A DNA stretch of 53,299 nt from Candidatus Alistipes intestinigallinarum (GCA_019115745.1 DXDA01000022.1:1-53299); one strand, 5' to 3'. Positions 31,869 through 41,568 are shown, numbered from the stretch's first letter. Program-made: numbers and translations. Notes: a model not told the origin generated them from the letters alone.

Positions 31869-33674
31869 ATGATGAAACATTGGACAAGCCTGCTTCTTGT
31901 GCCGCTGCTGTGCGCCGCCTGCGCAAAAAACGCGGATGACGGAACCCTTCCGGCATCCGAACACATCGAGGTGGCAATCGGCTCGGGACCGCGACTCGAC
32001 ATCCAGAGCCAATCCACAACCCGCACCTCACTGGATGAGGACGGCGAGGTGGTCCGCTGGCAGACGGGCGACCGGCTCGCACTCTGGGCCGTGAATGCCG
32101 CTGCGCAGACCGTACTCGACGCCACGGCCTTCAGCCTCTACCACTATAATGCGACCTACAACTCGGCCAGCTTCCGCGGCAGCATCCCGCAGATGGCCGA
32201 GGATACCTATACTTATTACGCCGTGTCGCCCGTTCCGGCCTCGACCGACGGGCTGCGGGCCAGCTACGACATCCCGGCCGTGCAGGACGGGACGTTCCAC
32301 GGCGAGTGGGACGTGATGGTGGCCACGCCGATCGAGGGCGCCGACGCCCTGCGCGAACACGACAAAAAGGACCCGAGCGGCATCAGCGACAATACGGACA
32401 TCGTCAACCTGCAATTTTCGCACAAGATGCATGTGCTGAAAATCTCCTTGCCGAAAAACGACCTCGGAGAGCCGATTTCGGAGATTGAGCTGACCTTCCC
32501 GAAGCCCGTCGTGGGGCGCCTGACGGTGGATGCCGCCAACCCCGCCGCTGCGGCCGAACTGAGCGAGTCGAGCAACACGCTGACCCTGCGTTTTTCGGAG
32601 CCGAAGGATGTCGGCGCCGTGGTCTACGCGCTGATCGCCCCCGTCACGCTCGAAGAGGGGCAGGAGGTTTCGATCGTGGCGTCGAGCTCGGCCTATGAAT
32701 CGGAAGAGCGGACCTTCGCCCCGGCCGACCGGACCTTTGCCGCCGGCCACACCACGCCGATCAACTACAACGTTCCGGCAGCGGCAGAGCAGCTCACGCA
32801 GTTGGTCTTCACCCTCACGGAGACGGGCGTCAACACGCTGGGCGAGACAATCAACACCTTCACGGTGACGGCCCCCTCGGGCTGGAGCTTCGAGGACGGC
32901 AGTCAGAGCCGTACGTTCGACGTCACGGGTACGGGCGACTATACGGTTCGCTTCCGGGGCTACACGAACCCCACGGAGGAGTTGGACGGTTTCCAGGTGA
33001 CGTATGATTCGGAGCACGCCCTTCTGACCGAGACCTTCACCCTGCCGGCGGTAACCGCTGGCGAAGAGAACCGCGTCGCCAGCTTCCGCGTGCCGTATCT
33101 CTTCGAGGAGGATTTCAGCACGGCCTCGGCGCAGAGTCGCACTAATTCGACGGACGAACTCTCGGGAATCGGACTACCCGGCTGGAGCGCCAGCCGCTAT
33201 GAAATTCAACCCGGGCGCGCCGCCTTCTATATGTACGTAGGCACCAGCGCTTTTGGCGGAGGAGATCTCAAGAGAGGCCGTATGGACACACCGTTTCTGC
33301 CGCTGAAGGAGGGGGCCTCCGTACCTATCAAGGTCTCTTACAGCATCGGAGCCCCGATCGTATCGGGTACACTCTCATCCCGGTGGCATATCAACTGCGA
33401 ATTCGGCGTACAGGATGATACCGATGGGGCCATTTCGGGGGATTCCGAAATGAGTCGGATGATCGAAAAGTATGTTCCAAACGAAGGTGGCGGATTTACG
33501 GGTACTTTGCCCCAAACGAAAACCGACATCCTCATCTCAAACGCAACGAATCGCTCCCGGTTGACGTGGCGGGCGACCGACTATCAGAAAATATCGGGAA
33601 GTGGTGTGAGTGTACTTACCGCCAAATATTTCTATATCTATCTTGACGACATCCGCGTATCCATCGCTCAATAA
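31869..33674 (+). CDS. Fimbrillin-like surface lipoprotein
   Basis: The 601-residue protein has a lipoprotein signal ending LLCAACAKNADD, with acidic residues after the Cys as in surface-exported Bacteroidetes lipoproteins. The segment TTRTSLDEDGEVVRWQTGDR (about 44-63) is the typical start of fimbrillin/Mfa-like domains, and an Ig-like beta domain continues to about 300. The last 190 residues (from LFEEDFSTAS) end KYFYIYLDDIRV, like jelly-roll anchor or carbohydrate-binding modules. It is the first gene of the locus; the next gene is 10 bp away. It may be a structural or tip subunit of a pilus-like surface structure. Two adjacent ATGs (31869, 31872) are possible. Confidence 0.78.
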   Translation: MMKHWTSLLLVPLLCAACAKNADDGTLPASEHIEVAIGSGPRLDIQSQSTTRTSLDEDGEVVRWQTGDRLALWAVNAAAQTVLDATAFSLYHYNATYNSASFRGSIPQMAEDTYTYYAVSPVPASTDGLRASYDIPAVQDGTFHGEWDVMVATPIEGADALREHDKKDPSGISDNTDIVNLQFSHKMHVLKISLPKNDLGEPISEIELTFPKPVVGRLTVDAANPAAAAELSESSNTLTLRFSEPKDVGAVVYALIAPVTLEEGQEVSIVASSSAYESEERTFAPADRTFAAGHTTPINYNVPAAAEQLTQLVFTLTETGVNTLGETINTFTVTAPSGWSFEDGSQSRTFDVTGTGDYTVRFRGYTNPTEELDGFQVTYDSEHALLTETFTLPAVTAGEENRVASFRVPYLFEEDFSTASAQSRTNSTDELSGIGLPGWSASRYEIQPGRAAFYMYVGTSAFGGGDLKRGRMDTPFLPLKEGASVPIKVSYSIGAPIVSGTLSSRWHINCEFGVQDDTDGAISGDSEMSRMIEKYVPNEGGGFTGTLPQTKTDILISNATNRSRLTWRATDYQKISGSGVSVLTAKYFYIYLDDIRVSIAQ

Positions 33675-33684
33675 CGACACCGCC

Positions 33685-34479
33685 ATGAGAAATTTCCTGT
33701 TTTGCATACTGGCATCGGCGGCCGTTGTGGCCGGAGGATGCGCCAAAAATGAGACCCCCGCAAACGGCGAAGGCTACGGAACCCTCCGTATCGACTGCCG
33801 CACCGACGCCCTGATCACCACACGGGCCCAAATCGCCGTTACGCCGGTCCCGACCGCCGGGGAGCTCGCCCTCACGATCTCCGGAACGGATTACTTCCAG
33901 ACCTGGGAGAGCCTCGCCGCATTCAACGACGCGGGCGAAACACTCCAGGCCGGAACCTACACCGCAACCCTCTCCTACGGTGATCCGAAGGCCGAGGGGG
34001 CTGGCAAACCCTGCTATGCCGGCAGCAAGGAGATCACGATCGTCGCCCGCCAAAGCGTCGAGGAGACCATTCCCGTACAGATTGCCAATGCACAGGTGCT
34101 CGTCACGGCCACGGAAGCGTTTCTGAACTATTTCCATGACGCGACCTTCACCGTCACGACATCGGCCGGGAACCGCTTTACCTTCACGCCCGGTGCCGAG
34201 ACGGCGGACGAAGCGGTCTTCGTCGAGGCCGGTTCGAAGCTGACCCTCACGGGTACGGCCAAGCTCCAGAGCCAGACCGGCACGGCCTTCGACCGCAGCT
34301 ACACCTTCCCCGAGCAGACGCTCGAACAGACCGTCGCCCGCACGCGCCATACGTTCCTCTTCGATGCGCAGAACAGCGGAAGCGCCTCGGTGACGATCAA
34401 TCTCTACGACGAATACCTCGATGAACGCACGTTCGACATCGAACTGAACGACAACGCCGAAGAGGAAACCAACGCATAA
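33685..34479 (+). CDS. DUF4493 lipoprotein
   Basis: The 264-residue protein has a lipoprotein signal (MRNFLFCILASAAVVAGGCA) and one DUF4493 domain over nearly its whole length: GYGTLRIDCRTDALITTRA, VPTAGELALTISG, TWESLAAFND, AGTYTATLSYGDP and YFHDATFTVTTSAGNRF are all recognisable. DUF4493 proteins are surface lipoproteins with a fimbrillin-like beta sandwich and no established role. The start follows the fimbrillin gene by 10 bp, and the next gene comes 14 bp after the stop. Confidence 0.85.
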   Translation: MRNFLFCILASAAVVAGGCAKNETPANGEGYGTLRIDCRTDALITTRAQIAVTPVPTAGELALTISGTDYFQTWESLAAFNDAGETLQAGTYTATLSYGDPKAEGAGKPCYAGSKEITIVARQSVEETIPVQIANAQVLVTATEAFLNYFHDATFTVTTSAGNRFTFTPGAETADEAVFVEAGSKLTLTGTAKLQSQTGTAFDRSYTFPEQTLEQTVARTRHTFLFDAQNSGSASVTINLYDEYLDERTFDIELNDNAEEETNA

Positions 34480-34493
34480 AAACGACACGAGAT

Positions 34494-35840
34494 ATGAAAA
34501 CCTTTACCGGATTATTTACGACCTTGAGTCTGGGAGCCCTTCTGCTGGCGGGCTGCGTAAACGAGGAGCCCCCCTACAAAAACGCGGGAAACGGAACGAC
34601 CGATTCCGCAACGACGGGTTTCCTGAGCGGAGCGATGAGTCTGCGCGTGATCTACGACACCGAGACCGACACCCAGCCCGACGATACGCAGGACGAGACC
34701 CAAACTCCGCCCTCCACGCAAGCTTCGACCCGTGCGGTGACCGAAACGGATGGCTATCTCGTCCGGATCGTCAACACGGACGATCAGAAGTCGCATTTCG
34801 ACGGCACCTATGCGGAGCTGCAGGCAGAACTCGCGGCCGGGCCCAAGGAGCTGCCGACCGGCAACTATACGCTGACGGTCTGCTCCCACCGCACGGAGGA
34901 GATTCAGGCTGCGGCCTGGAACGCCCCGGTCTACGGCACGACCTATGCCTTCTCGATTACGAAAGGGGCCACCACCCCGATCGAGGAGATCGTCTGCACG
35001 CTGCAGAACATCAAGGTGACGCTGCTCTGCTCGGCAGACCTGGCCGACCAGCTCACCGACGATACCAAAGCCACCATTTCGCTGGGAAGCGCCTCGCTGG
35101 AGTTCTCGAAGGAGTACTGGGACGGAAACCGGGCCGCGTTCTTCATGCCTGCGGCCGAGTCCAATGATCTCGAATTCGTACTTAGCGGCTCGTTTACCGA
35201 CGGCGGCGAGGTGACCTTCAGCAAGACGATCCCGGGCGTCAAGGCCGGACAGTGGCGCAAAATCGAACTGGTGATCGTCTACGCCGACCAGGGCGGGATC
35301 AAGTTCGACATTCAGGTCGACAACTTCGTGCTCGACGACACGATCACGGTCAACGGCACCGACGGACTCTGGGAGGAGGTCTTCGAAGAGGGCGGCGGAC
35401 AGGAGCCCGGTGAAGCCCCGACAATCGTCATGCAGGGCTGGGACATCGCACAGCCCTACGTGCTGGAAACCCTCGATCCCGTGCGCGTCGACATCACGGC
35501 CCCGAACGGCGGCATCCAGTCCCTGCTCGTGCGGATCGAATCCGTCACGCTGGAAGCAATCCTCTCCGAAATGCCGGCTCTGGCGGGTGAATTCGACCTC
35601 TGCGAGATCGATGCCGAAAGCGAGGAGGGCAACCTGCTGCAAACGGCGGTCGGCTTCCCGGTCGGCGACGAGGTCAAGGGCCAGCCGAGCACCTATTTCG
35701 AGATTCCTTCCGAGATCATCGGGGCCCTCAAGGAGTTGAGCCAGCCGGGCGAGAGCCACCAGTTCCATCTCAAAGTAATCGACCCTGCGGGCGGAGAGAC
35801 CTCGGCCACGCTGACCCTCGTAGTACCGACTGAAGAGTAG
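34494..35840 (+). CDS. DUF4493-like lipoprotein, two-domain
   Basis: The 448-residue protein has the signal MKTFTGLFTTLSLGALLLAG with Cys21 followed by VNEEPP. A Thr/Gln/Asp-rich linker (about 60-80) leads to a DUF4493-like domain (about 82-280; TGNYTLTVCSHRTEE, IEEIVCTLQNIKVTLL). The C-terminal part (about 305-445) is a separate beta-domain beginning APTIVMQGWDIAQPY and containing AGEFDLCEID. The function is unknown. It is 2 bp from the next gene, whose N-terminus is related to it (shared CTLQN block). Confidence 0.8.
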   Translation: MKTFTGLFTTLSLGALLLAGCVNEEPPYKNAGNGTTDSATTGFLSGAMSLRVIYDTETDTQPDDTQDETQTPPSTQASTRAVTETDGYLVRIVNTDDQKSHFDGTYAELQAELAAGPKELPTGNYTLTVCSHRTEEIQAAAWNAPVYGTTYAFSITKGATTPIEEIVCTLQNIKVTLLCSADLADQLTDDTKATISLGSASLEFSKEYWDGNRAAFFMPAAESNDLEFVLSGSFTDGGEVTFSKTIPGVKAGQWRKIELVIVYADQGGIKFDIQVDNFVLDDTITVNGTDGLWEEVFEEGGGQEPGEAPTIVMQGWDIAQPYVLETLDPVRVDITAPNGGIQSLLVRIESVTLEAILSEMPALAGEFDLCEIDAESEEGNLLQTAVGFPVGDEVKGQPSTYFEIPSEIIGALKELSQPGESHQFHLKVIDPAGGETSATLTLVVPTEE

Positions 35841-35842
35841 CC

Positions 35843-37966
35843 ATGAAACGCCTGTACAGATATTTGTTCCCGGTGCTGGGACTCGCCGTTGCGGGATGCT
35901 CGGAGAGTTCCCAACCGCTCGACGCCGCAGGCGCCTCGGGAACCCTCACGATGAAGGTCTCGACCCGTTCGGATGCGGCGGCTGACGACGCTTACGATCC
36001 GATGGAGCACCTGACCGTCTACCTCTACAACAGCGACGGAAATCCGATCCGCAAATACACCGCAAAGGAGGATCTTCCGGAGCGTCTGGAACTCCTGGCC
36101 GGGGAGTACCGCGTGACGGTGGAGGCCGGCGAAGCAGTTGCGGCCTCGTTCACCCAACGCCTCTACAAAGGCGAGGAGCCCTTCACCGTAACTCCCGGGG
36201 TGAATACCCCCGTCGAGGTGAAGTGCACCCTGCAGAATACGGCTGTCGCCGCGGTTTTCGACGGCACCATTCCCGAAAATTTCGGCACGAACTTCGAAGT
36301 GCGGGTGATGCCCGGCGCAACGTATGACGAGAGCCGGGCCGACAACGCCTCGACGCTCCGCTACACGGAGGACGCCACGGGCTACTTCACGCTCGACGAA
36401 GGGGTCGATGCCCTTTCGTGGCAGTTCTCCGGCACGCAAAACACGCTCGGAACGGTGACGAAAACGGGTTCCATCCCCGACGTCCGGACCCCGGGGAAAT
36501 ACACGTTGACGTTCCGCTACTCGCCCGATCTGCCGGGATTCATCGAGGCCGTTGCGATCCGCGTGGACGATTCGACCGACGACTTCGACGACACGATCAT
36601 CTGGAGCCCCAACCCGACGATCGAGGGGGACGGGTTCGAAATCTCCGAGACACAGCAGTATCAGGGCGGCGAAAAGCGCTTCCTGATCACGACCGTCAAA
36701 CCGATGACGGCGGCGACGCTGACCTTCGACGGAAAACCGTATGATCTGTTGGCGGCGATTTCGGCTCCCGCAGCAGGCCTTGCCGTGGAGCAGACGGCTG
36801 AAAACGCCCTCACCGTGACCCTCTCCGACGACTTCTTTGCCGGATGCACGGGCGGCGACCACACGCTGCGTTTCGAGGCTTCGGACAACGGCGGCGGAAA
36901 CGGCGATGCGGAGTGCATCTTCGCGCTGCAGGGAATCATAACGCCCTCGGAGGCGGATTACGACCTGTGGCGGAACACCATTACGCTGCGCGCCCGGGTA
37001 TTCGACACGGGGGCCTCGGCCGTGACCTTCGGGCTGCGCTCGAAGGGCGGCGAGTGGCAGGAGCTTGCCGGGACCGACTCCGGCGACGGCTACTGGACAG
37101 CCACGCTCGGCGCCGAATGGGAGGAGTCGACCAACGAAAACGGCCAGACCATCTACACGCCGACGGCCGGGACGGGCGTCTGGGCCGAAGACGAATACGA
37201 GTGCCGAGCGATGATCGGCGAACAGGAGAGCCTCGCCTCGTTCACGACGGCCGGAGGCCAGAGCATTCCCGGAGGCGATATGGAGGACGGTTCGATGAGC
37301 TGTTTCAACAACAACCACGGGTCGTTCTGGGACAGCGGTAACAACTCCTATACGCCACAACTTTGCACTCAACAAGAAAAAAGCGGATCAAAATGTGCTT
37401 TACTGGCTGCAACAACCTCATTTGGGGTAATGGCTGCCGGGAATCTCTTCACAGGAAGTTTCAACCAATCGAGACTCAATGGCACAGTCTCATTCGGTCA
37501 GCCCTACGACTGGCAGGCCCGCCCGCAGAAGATGCATCTGCTCTTCTATGCCGAAGTACTCGGGCAGGTCAACAAGAATCAGCACGACGGACCGCTCGCC
37601 AACGACACACAGGACCAGGCCCGTATCTATGTGGCGATCGTCGACTGGAGCACGCCACATGGCGTCACCTCGGGGACGAGCGACCCAACGGGTGTCTGGG
37701 ATCCCGCCAAGGGAATCTACGGTGGCGACAATACCACCGAGGCATCCGGAAAGATCATCGCCTACGGTTCGTACTTCATCAAGGAGCAATCCTCGGGCGG
37801 TGAAATGCTCCCTCTCGACCTCACGCTCCACTACTACGATAAAGAGACCAAACCGTCGGGAAGCTACACGCTGGTCATCTCCTGCGCCACGAGTGCCTAC
37901 GGCGACTACATGAACGGATGTAGTACGAACCGGCTCTACGTCGACGACTTCCAGTGGGTTTACTAA
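35843..37966 (+). CDS. DUF4493-like and PCMD-domain surface lipoprotein
   Basis: The 707-residue protein has the signal MKRLYRYLFPVLGLAVAGCS. Its first 240 residues resemble the preceding gene (LAGEYRVTVEAGE, VEVKCTLQNTAVA). Middle beta domains follow (about 255-480). The C-terminal 220 residues are a PCMD domain (putative carbohydrate metabolism domain): AAGNLFTGSFNQ, RIYVAIVDWS, GKIIAYGSYF and YGDYMNGCSTNRLYVDDFQW. The PCMD fold resembles carbohydrate-binding jelly rolls, but no biochemical role is known to me. The next gene is 17 bp away. Confidence 0.85.
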   Translation: MKRLYRYLFPVLGLAVAGCSESSQPLDAAGASGTLTMKVSTRSDAAADDAYDPMEHLTVYLYNSDGNPIRKYTAKEDLPERLELLAGEYRVTVEAGEAVAASFTQRLYKGEEPFTVTPGVNTPVEVKCTLQNTAVAAVFDGTIPENFGTNFEVRVMPGATYDESRADNASTLRYTEDATGYFTLDEGVDALSWQFSGTQNTLGTVTKTGSIPDVRTPGKYTLTFRYSPDLPGFIEAVAIRVDDSTDDFDDTIIWSPNPTIEGDGFEISETQQYQGGEKRFLITTVKPMTAATLTFDGKPYDLLAAISAPAAGLAVEQTAENALTVTLSDDFFAGCTGGDHTLRFEASDNGGGNGDAECIFALQGIITPSEADYDLWRNTITLRARVFDTGASAVTFGLRSKGGEWQELAGTDSGDGYWTATLGAEWEESTNENGQTIYTPTAGTGVWAEDEYECRAMIGEQESLASFTTAGGQSIPGGDMEDGSMSCFNNNHGSFWDSGNNSYTPQLCTQQEKSGSKCALLAATTSFGVMAAGNLFTGSFNQSRLNGTVSFGQPYDWQARPQKMHLLFYAEVLGQVNKNQHDGPLANDTQDQARIYVAIVDWSTPHGVTSGTSDPTGVWDPAKGIYGGDNTTEASGKIIAYGSYFIKEQSSGGEMLPLDLTLHYYDKETKPSGSYTLVISCATSAYGDYMNGCSTNRLYVDDFQWVY

Positions 37967-37983
37967 CGACAAAACGCAACACG

Positions 37984-38808
37984 ATGCGCACAACCCTTAT
38001 ACGTCTATTCGCCCTCCTGCTGGGCCTCTCCGCCTGGGCGCCAGCGCTCCGCGCCCAGGAGTTGCCCGGTGCGGACAGCACGGACCTTCACCCGGCAGCA
38101 ACTACGAAAAAAGCCCTGACGATCAATGAAATGCGTCAAAGACGCGGTCTGACCGACACCCACAACCTCTTCGTGCCGAAAGGCCAGTGGATATTCGGCG
38201 GTACGGCCGCCTATTCGACCCATACGAACAAAGGTTATCAGTTCCTGGTCATCGAAGGCATCAACTCCAAAGGCTATACCTTCAAGGTCAGCCCCATGAT
38301 CGCCTATGCCTTCCGCAACAACATGGCCCTAGGCGGACGGTTCATCTACTCGCGGTCGCTGCTCAAGCTCGACGAGGCTTCCATCAACTTCGGAGACGAG
38401 GACTCCAACATAAACCTCAATGCCGAAGATTACTACGCCCTGAAACACTCCTATCAGGTGGCGGCCATCTGGCGCCAATACATTCCCCTGGGCCGCAGCA
38501 AACGATTCGCCCTCTTCAACGAGATGTCGCTCGCAGGAGGCGGGACCGAAGCCCGTTTTGCCAACGGTTCGCCGGTGAAGGGCACCTACGAAACGGGATA
38601 CACCCTTTCGCTGGGTATCTCGCCCGGAATCATCGCCTTTGCCACGAACAACATGGCCGTGGAGGTGAACGTCGGCGTGATGGGTATCACCTTCAACCAC
38701 ACCGAACAGGTCCACAACCAGGTCACCGTCGGCAACCGGAACACGAGCATGATGAACTTCAAGGTCAACATCTTCTCGATCGGCCTCGGCATGGCCTTCT
38801 ATCTCTAA
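37984..38808 (+). CDS. Outer-membrane beta-barrel protein, first copy
   Basis: The 274-residue protein has a signal peptide (MRTTLIRLFALLLGLSAWAP then ALRAQ) and ends with the barrel C-terminus LGMAFYL. Alternating strands such as QWIFGGTAAYST, YTFKVSPMIAYAFRNNMALG and RFALFNEMSLAGGG indicate an 8-10-stranded barrel. The next protein is a clear paralogue: both have a MNFKVNIFSIGLGM/MKFKLNILAINIGM ending. It is probably the outer-membrane partner of the lipoproteins upstream. Start chosen at 37984; an ATG at 37954 overlaps the previous gene. Confidence 0.8.
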   Translation: MRTTLIRLFALLLGLSAWAPALRAQELPGADSTDLHPAATTKKALTINEMRQRRGLTDTHNLFVPKGQWIFGGTAAYSTHTNKGYQFLVIEGINSKGYTFKVSPMIAYAFRNNMALGGRFIYSRSLLKLDEASINFGDEDSNINLNAEDYYALKHSYQVAAIWRQYIPLGRSKRFALFNEMSLAGGGTEARFANGSPVKGTYETGYTLSLGISPGIIAFATNNMAVEVNVGVMGITFNHTEQVHNQVTVGNRNTSMMNFKVNIFSIGLGMAFYL

Positions 38809-38820
38809 ACCCGGCACGTC

Positions 38821-39810
38821 ATGAAACGATTCGCATACGCATATCTGCTGATTACGCTCTGCCTGACACTTCCGGCAGCAGCACAACACGCCGCCGGGGA
38901 ACCGGCCCGACCGGCTACGACCGCACCCGCAAAGGCAGACAGCCTCCAGAAACCGGTTACGACCGCACCCGCAAAAGCAGACAGTCTCCAGAAACCGGTT
39001 ACGACCGTACCCGCAAAGGTGGACAGCCTGCAACAACTCCGGCAAACGCCGTCCGTTACAGCCGCCGCAGCCAAGCCGAAGACCAAACAGCGGTTCCTGC
39101 CGACCCGACGACGCATCGACCGCGAGATCAACAAGCTCAAATTCGCCTACAAAGGCGAGGTGATCATGGGTCTGACGGCCTCCTACGGAACGCTTTCGAG
39201 CGATGACACGGACGTGCTGCTCATTCTGGACAACATCAACGCCGACGGCGCCATCGCCACGATAAAGCCCTTTCTCGGCTATTTCTACCGCGACAACCGC
39301 TGTCTGGGTGTCCGCTTCGGCTACAACTACATGAGCGGAACGCTCGACAAGGGGGCCCTCTTCGATCTGGGCGAAAACAACGACGTCTCGCTCAATATCC
39401 CCTACCTCGACTTCACCAGCAACAACTATTCGTTCGGTATCTTCCACCGCTCCTATGCGGGACTCGACCCCAAGGGCCGGTTCGGACTCTTCGCCGAATT
39501 CGAGCTCTCGGTGGCAAACGGCTCCTCCCGCTTCGCCTACGAGTCCGAAGGCGCGGTCAAACAGACCTACAGCGACAATACGCAGCTCAAACTGGCGTTT
39601 AATCCGGGCGCGGCGGTCTACATCTTCCCGAACGTCTGCGCAACCCTCTCGTTCGGACTCGGCGGAATCCAGTACACCTCCGTCACCCAGAAGGACGAAC
39701 AGGGAAACAAGATCGGAACCCGCGAGGCCTCGAACATGAAGTTCAAACTCAACATCCTGGCCATCAACATCGGTATGACGATCCATATGTGGGACAAGAA
39801 AAAGAGATAA
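38821..39810 (+). CDS. Outer-membrane beta-barrel protein, second copy, with repeat linker
   Basis: The 329-residue protein has a signal peptide (MKRFAYAYLLITLCLTLPAAAQ), then a periplasmic linker of three near-identical 14-residue units TTAPAKADSLQKPV (about 33-72), then a barrel related to the previous gene (EVIMGLTASYGTL, IKPFLGYFYRDNRCLGVRFG, RFGLFAEFELSVANGSS). The linker is missing in the first copy and could span or bind the periplasmic space. It is 12 bp after the first barrel and 3 bp before the last gene. Confidence 0.8.
   Translation: MKRFAYAYLLITLCLTLPAAAQHAAGEPARPATTAPAKADSLQKPVTTAPAKADSLQKPVTTVPAKVDSLQQLRQTPSVTAAAAKPKTKQRFLPTRRRIDREINKLKFAYKGEVIMGLTASYGTLSSDDTDVLLILDNINADGAIATIKPFLGYFYRDNRCLGVRFGYNYMSGTLDKGALFDLGENNDVSLNIPYLDFTSNNYSFGIFHRSYAGLDPKGRFGLFAEFELSVANGSSRFAYESEGAVKQTYSDNTQLKLAFNPGAAVYIFPNVCATLSFGLGGIQYTSVTQKDEQGNKIGTREASNMKFKLNILAINIGMTIHMWDKKKR
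38911..39036 (+). repeat. 42-bp coding tandem repeat, three copies
   Basis: The core ACGACCG starts at 38917, 38959 and 39001, exactly 42 bp apart. Each unit encodes TTAPAKADSLQKPV or a close variant (the third is TTVPAKVDSLQQ). Copies 1 and 2 are nearly identical at DNA level. Changes in copy number would keep the frame. Confidence 0.95.
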
Positions 39811-39813
39811 CGC

Positions 39814-41568
39814 ATGAAACGACTCCTGACATATCTGCTCGCAGGTACGGCACTCCTGACGGCATCGTGTATCGACAACGACCTGCCCTACCCGACCGTG
39901 GAGGTCGCCATCAACAACGTGCAGGGCGAAGGATTCACGCTTGCGGGCATCGACCCGACAACCCGTACGGTGACCCTTGCGCTCGACGAGGCTACCGACA
40001 TCCAAAACGTGCACATCGACGAGGTGACCTACTCCGTCACGCCGCACAATACGAACATCGACCCGCAGATCTTCCGCGACAACATCCGCACCTCGCGGGA
40101 GTTGACCGGGACGTTCGATCTGCGGACACCCCTCTACGTCACCCTCTCGCTCTATCAGGATTACGACTGGCAGATCGTCGCCACGCAGACCATTTCGCGG
40201 AGCTTCCAGGTCGAGGGGCAGATCGGAGCCCCGGAATTCGATCTCGACAACCGCATCGCCACGGCCTATGTCGCCAAGGATGCCGACCGCAGCCATGTGA
40301 CGATCACCGAACTCAAGCTCGGACCTGCCGACACGGAGAGCGTCACCACGACCTACTCGCCCTCGATCGACGAACTCTCGACGATGGACTACAGTTCGCC
40401 GGATGCGGAGGATCCCACGCTCGGAACCCCTCACTTCGTGGATGTCTCCTGCCACGGCCGTACGGAGCGCTGGCTGCTCTATGTGCTGCCCACCGACAAG
40501 ACCGTCTCGACCGAAGCCTGTGATGCCTGGTCGGGAGTCGTCTGGCTGCGCGGGTCGGGAATCGCCGGGCTGGAGATGGGCTTCCGCTACCGCGTCGGCA
40601 CCGACGGCGAATGGGCAGAAGTTCCCGATGTGGAGATCAACGGCGGGACCTTCTCGGCGGCCTTCCCGGCCGAACCGCAGACCACCTACCAGTTCAAATC
40701 CTACTGCGGCAACGAGGAGAGTGCCCCCACGACCGTCACCACGGAAGCGGTCGAGCAGCTCCCGAACAGCGGCATGGAGGAGTGGTCCAAACCGAAAAAC
40801 CCCTGGCTGCCCTACCTCTCGGACGAAGCTGGGCTGCCGATCTCGCCCTTCTGGGCTACGGGAAACAACGGTTCGACGGCAATCGGCGACAAATTCAACG
40901 TCACAACGCCCGACAAAACAGACATCCGACCCGGCAGTTCGGGAACGAAATCGGCCAAACTCGCCACGACCTATGTGCTCATGAAACTGGCCGCCGGGAA
41001 TCTCTTCACGGGAAATTTCTTCGGTATCCGAAACACGACCCACGGCATCGTTAACTTTGGACGTCCCTTTACACTGCGCCCCACGGCCCTGTGCGTATGG
41101 GTGAAATACAATCTTGGTAACATTTCCCACATTGGATCCCAACCCACCGGAATGCAGCTTCAAAAAGGCGATCCGGACAACGGAATCATCTATGTCGCCC
41201 TGGGAACCTGGACCAAGGAGAAGTATGGCATGGGCAAGGACGGAGCCGGCGATGACCAGAACGGCGGACAACCCTTCGGTTCGGACGCCTGCCCGGTGAG
41301 CATCGACACGCGCGACGTGAAGACCTTCTTCAACCCGAAGGGCGAGGATGTGATCGGTTATGGCGAACACATCTTCACGGAGAGCGTCGACAAATGGACG
41401 CAGCTCACCATCCCGATCGAATATGTCTCGACAGACAAGAAGCCGACTCACATCATGGTGGTCTGCTCGGCTTCACGCTGGGGCGACTACTTCACCGGCA
41501 GTACCCAGAGTGTCATGTGGGTCGACGATTTCGAGTTGATCTACACCCCCGTCACCGGCTCGAACTGA
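39814..41568 (+). CDS. PCMD-domain surface lipoprotein
   Basis: The 584-residue protein has the signal MKRLLTYLLAGTALLTASC (Cys19) followed by the acidic IDNDLP. Beta-sandwich domains fill about 30-300 (VTLALDEATDIQNVHIDEVTY) and the C-terminal 270 residues are a PCMD domain: NSGMEEWSKPKNPWLPY, AAGNLFTGNFFGIRN, VNFGRPFTLRP, DVIGYGEHIF and GDYFTGSTQSVMWVDDFELIY. It is a paralogue of the C-terminus of the 707-residue protein, so the locus has two PCMD and two barrel genes. A terminator follows immediately. Confidence 0.88.
   Translation: MKRLLTYLLAGTALLTASCIDNDLPYPTVEVAINNVQGEGFTLAGIDPTTRTVTLALDEATDIQNVHIDEVTYSVTPHNTNIDPQIFRDNIRTSRELTGTFDLRTPLYVTLSLYQDYDWQIVATQTISRSFQVEGQIGAPEFDLDNRIATAYVAKDADRSHVTITELKLGPADTESVTTTYSPSIDELSTMDYSSPDAEDPTLGTPHFVDVSCHGRTERWLLYVLPTDKTVSTEACDAWSGVVWLRGSGIAGLEMGFRYRVGTDGEWAEVPDVEINGGTFSAAFPAEPQTTYQFKSYCGNEESAPTTVTTEAVEQLPNSGMEEWSKPKNPWLPYLSDEAGLPISPFWATGNNGSTAIGDKFNVTTPDKTDIRPGSSGTKSAKLATTYVLMKLAAGNLFTGNFFGIRNTTHGIVNFGRPFTLRPTALCVWVKYNLGNISHIGSQPTGMQLQKGDPDNGIIYVALGTWTKEKYGMGKDGAGDDQNGGQPFGSDACPVSIDTRDVKTFFNPKGEDVIGYGEHIFTESVDKWTQLTIPIEYVSTDKKPTHIMVVCSASRWGDYFTGSTQSVMWVDDFELIYTPVTGSN

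Noticed and set aside
29371..32082. 903-codon minus-strand frame over the S9 peptidase
   Set aside because: Antisense to the peptidase whose catalytic triad is intact; composition is that of a shadow frame.
38329..41451. 1040-codon minus-strand frame over the surface locus
   Set aside because: It overlaps three plus-strand genes with signal peptides and paralogous sequences; its own translation has no recognisable domain.
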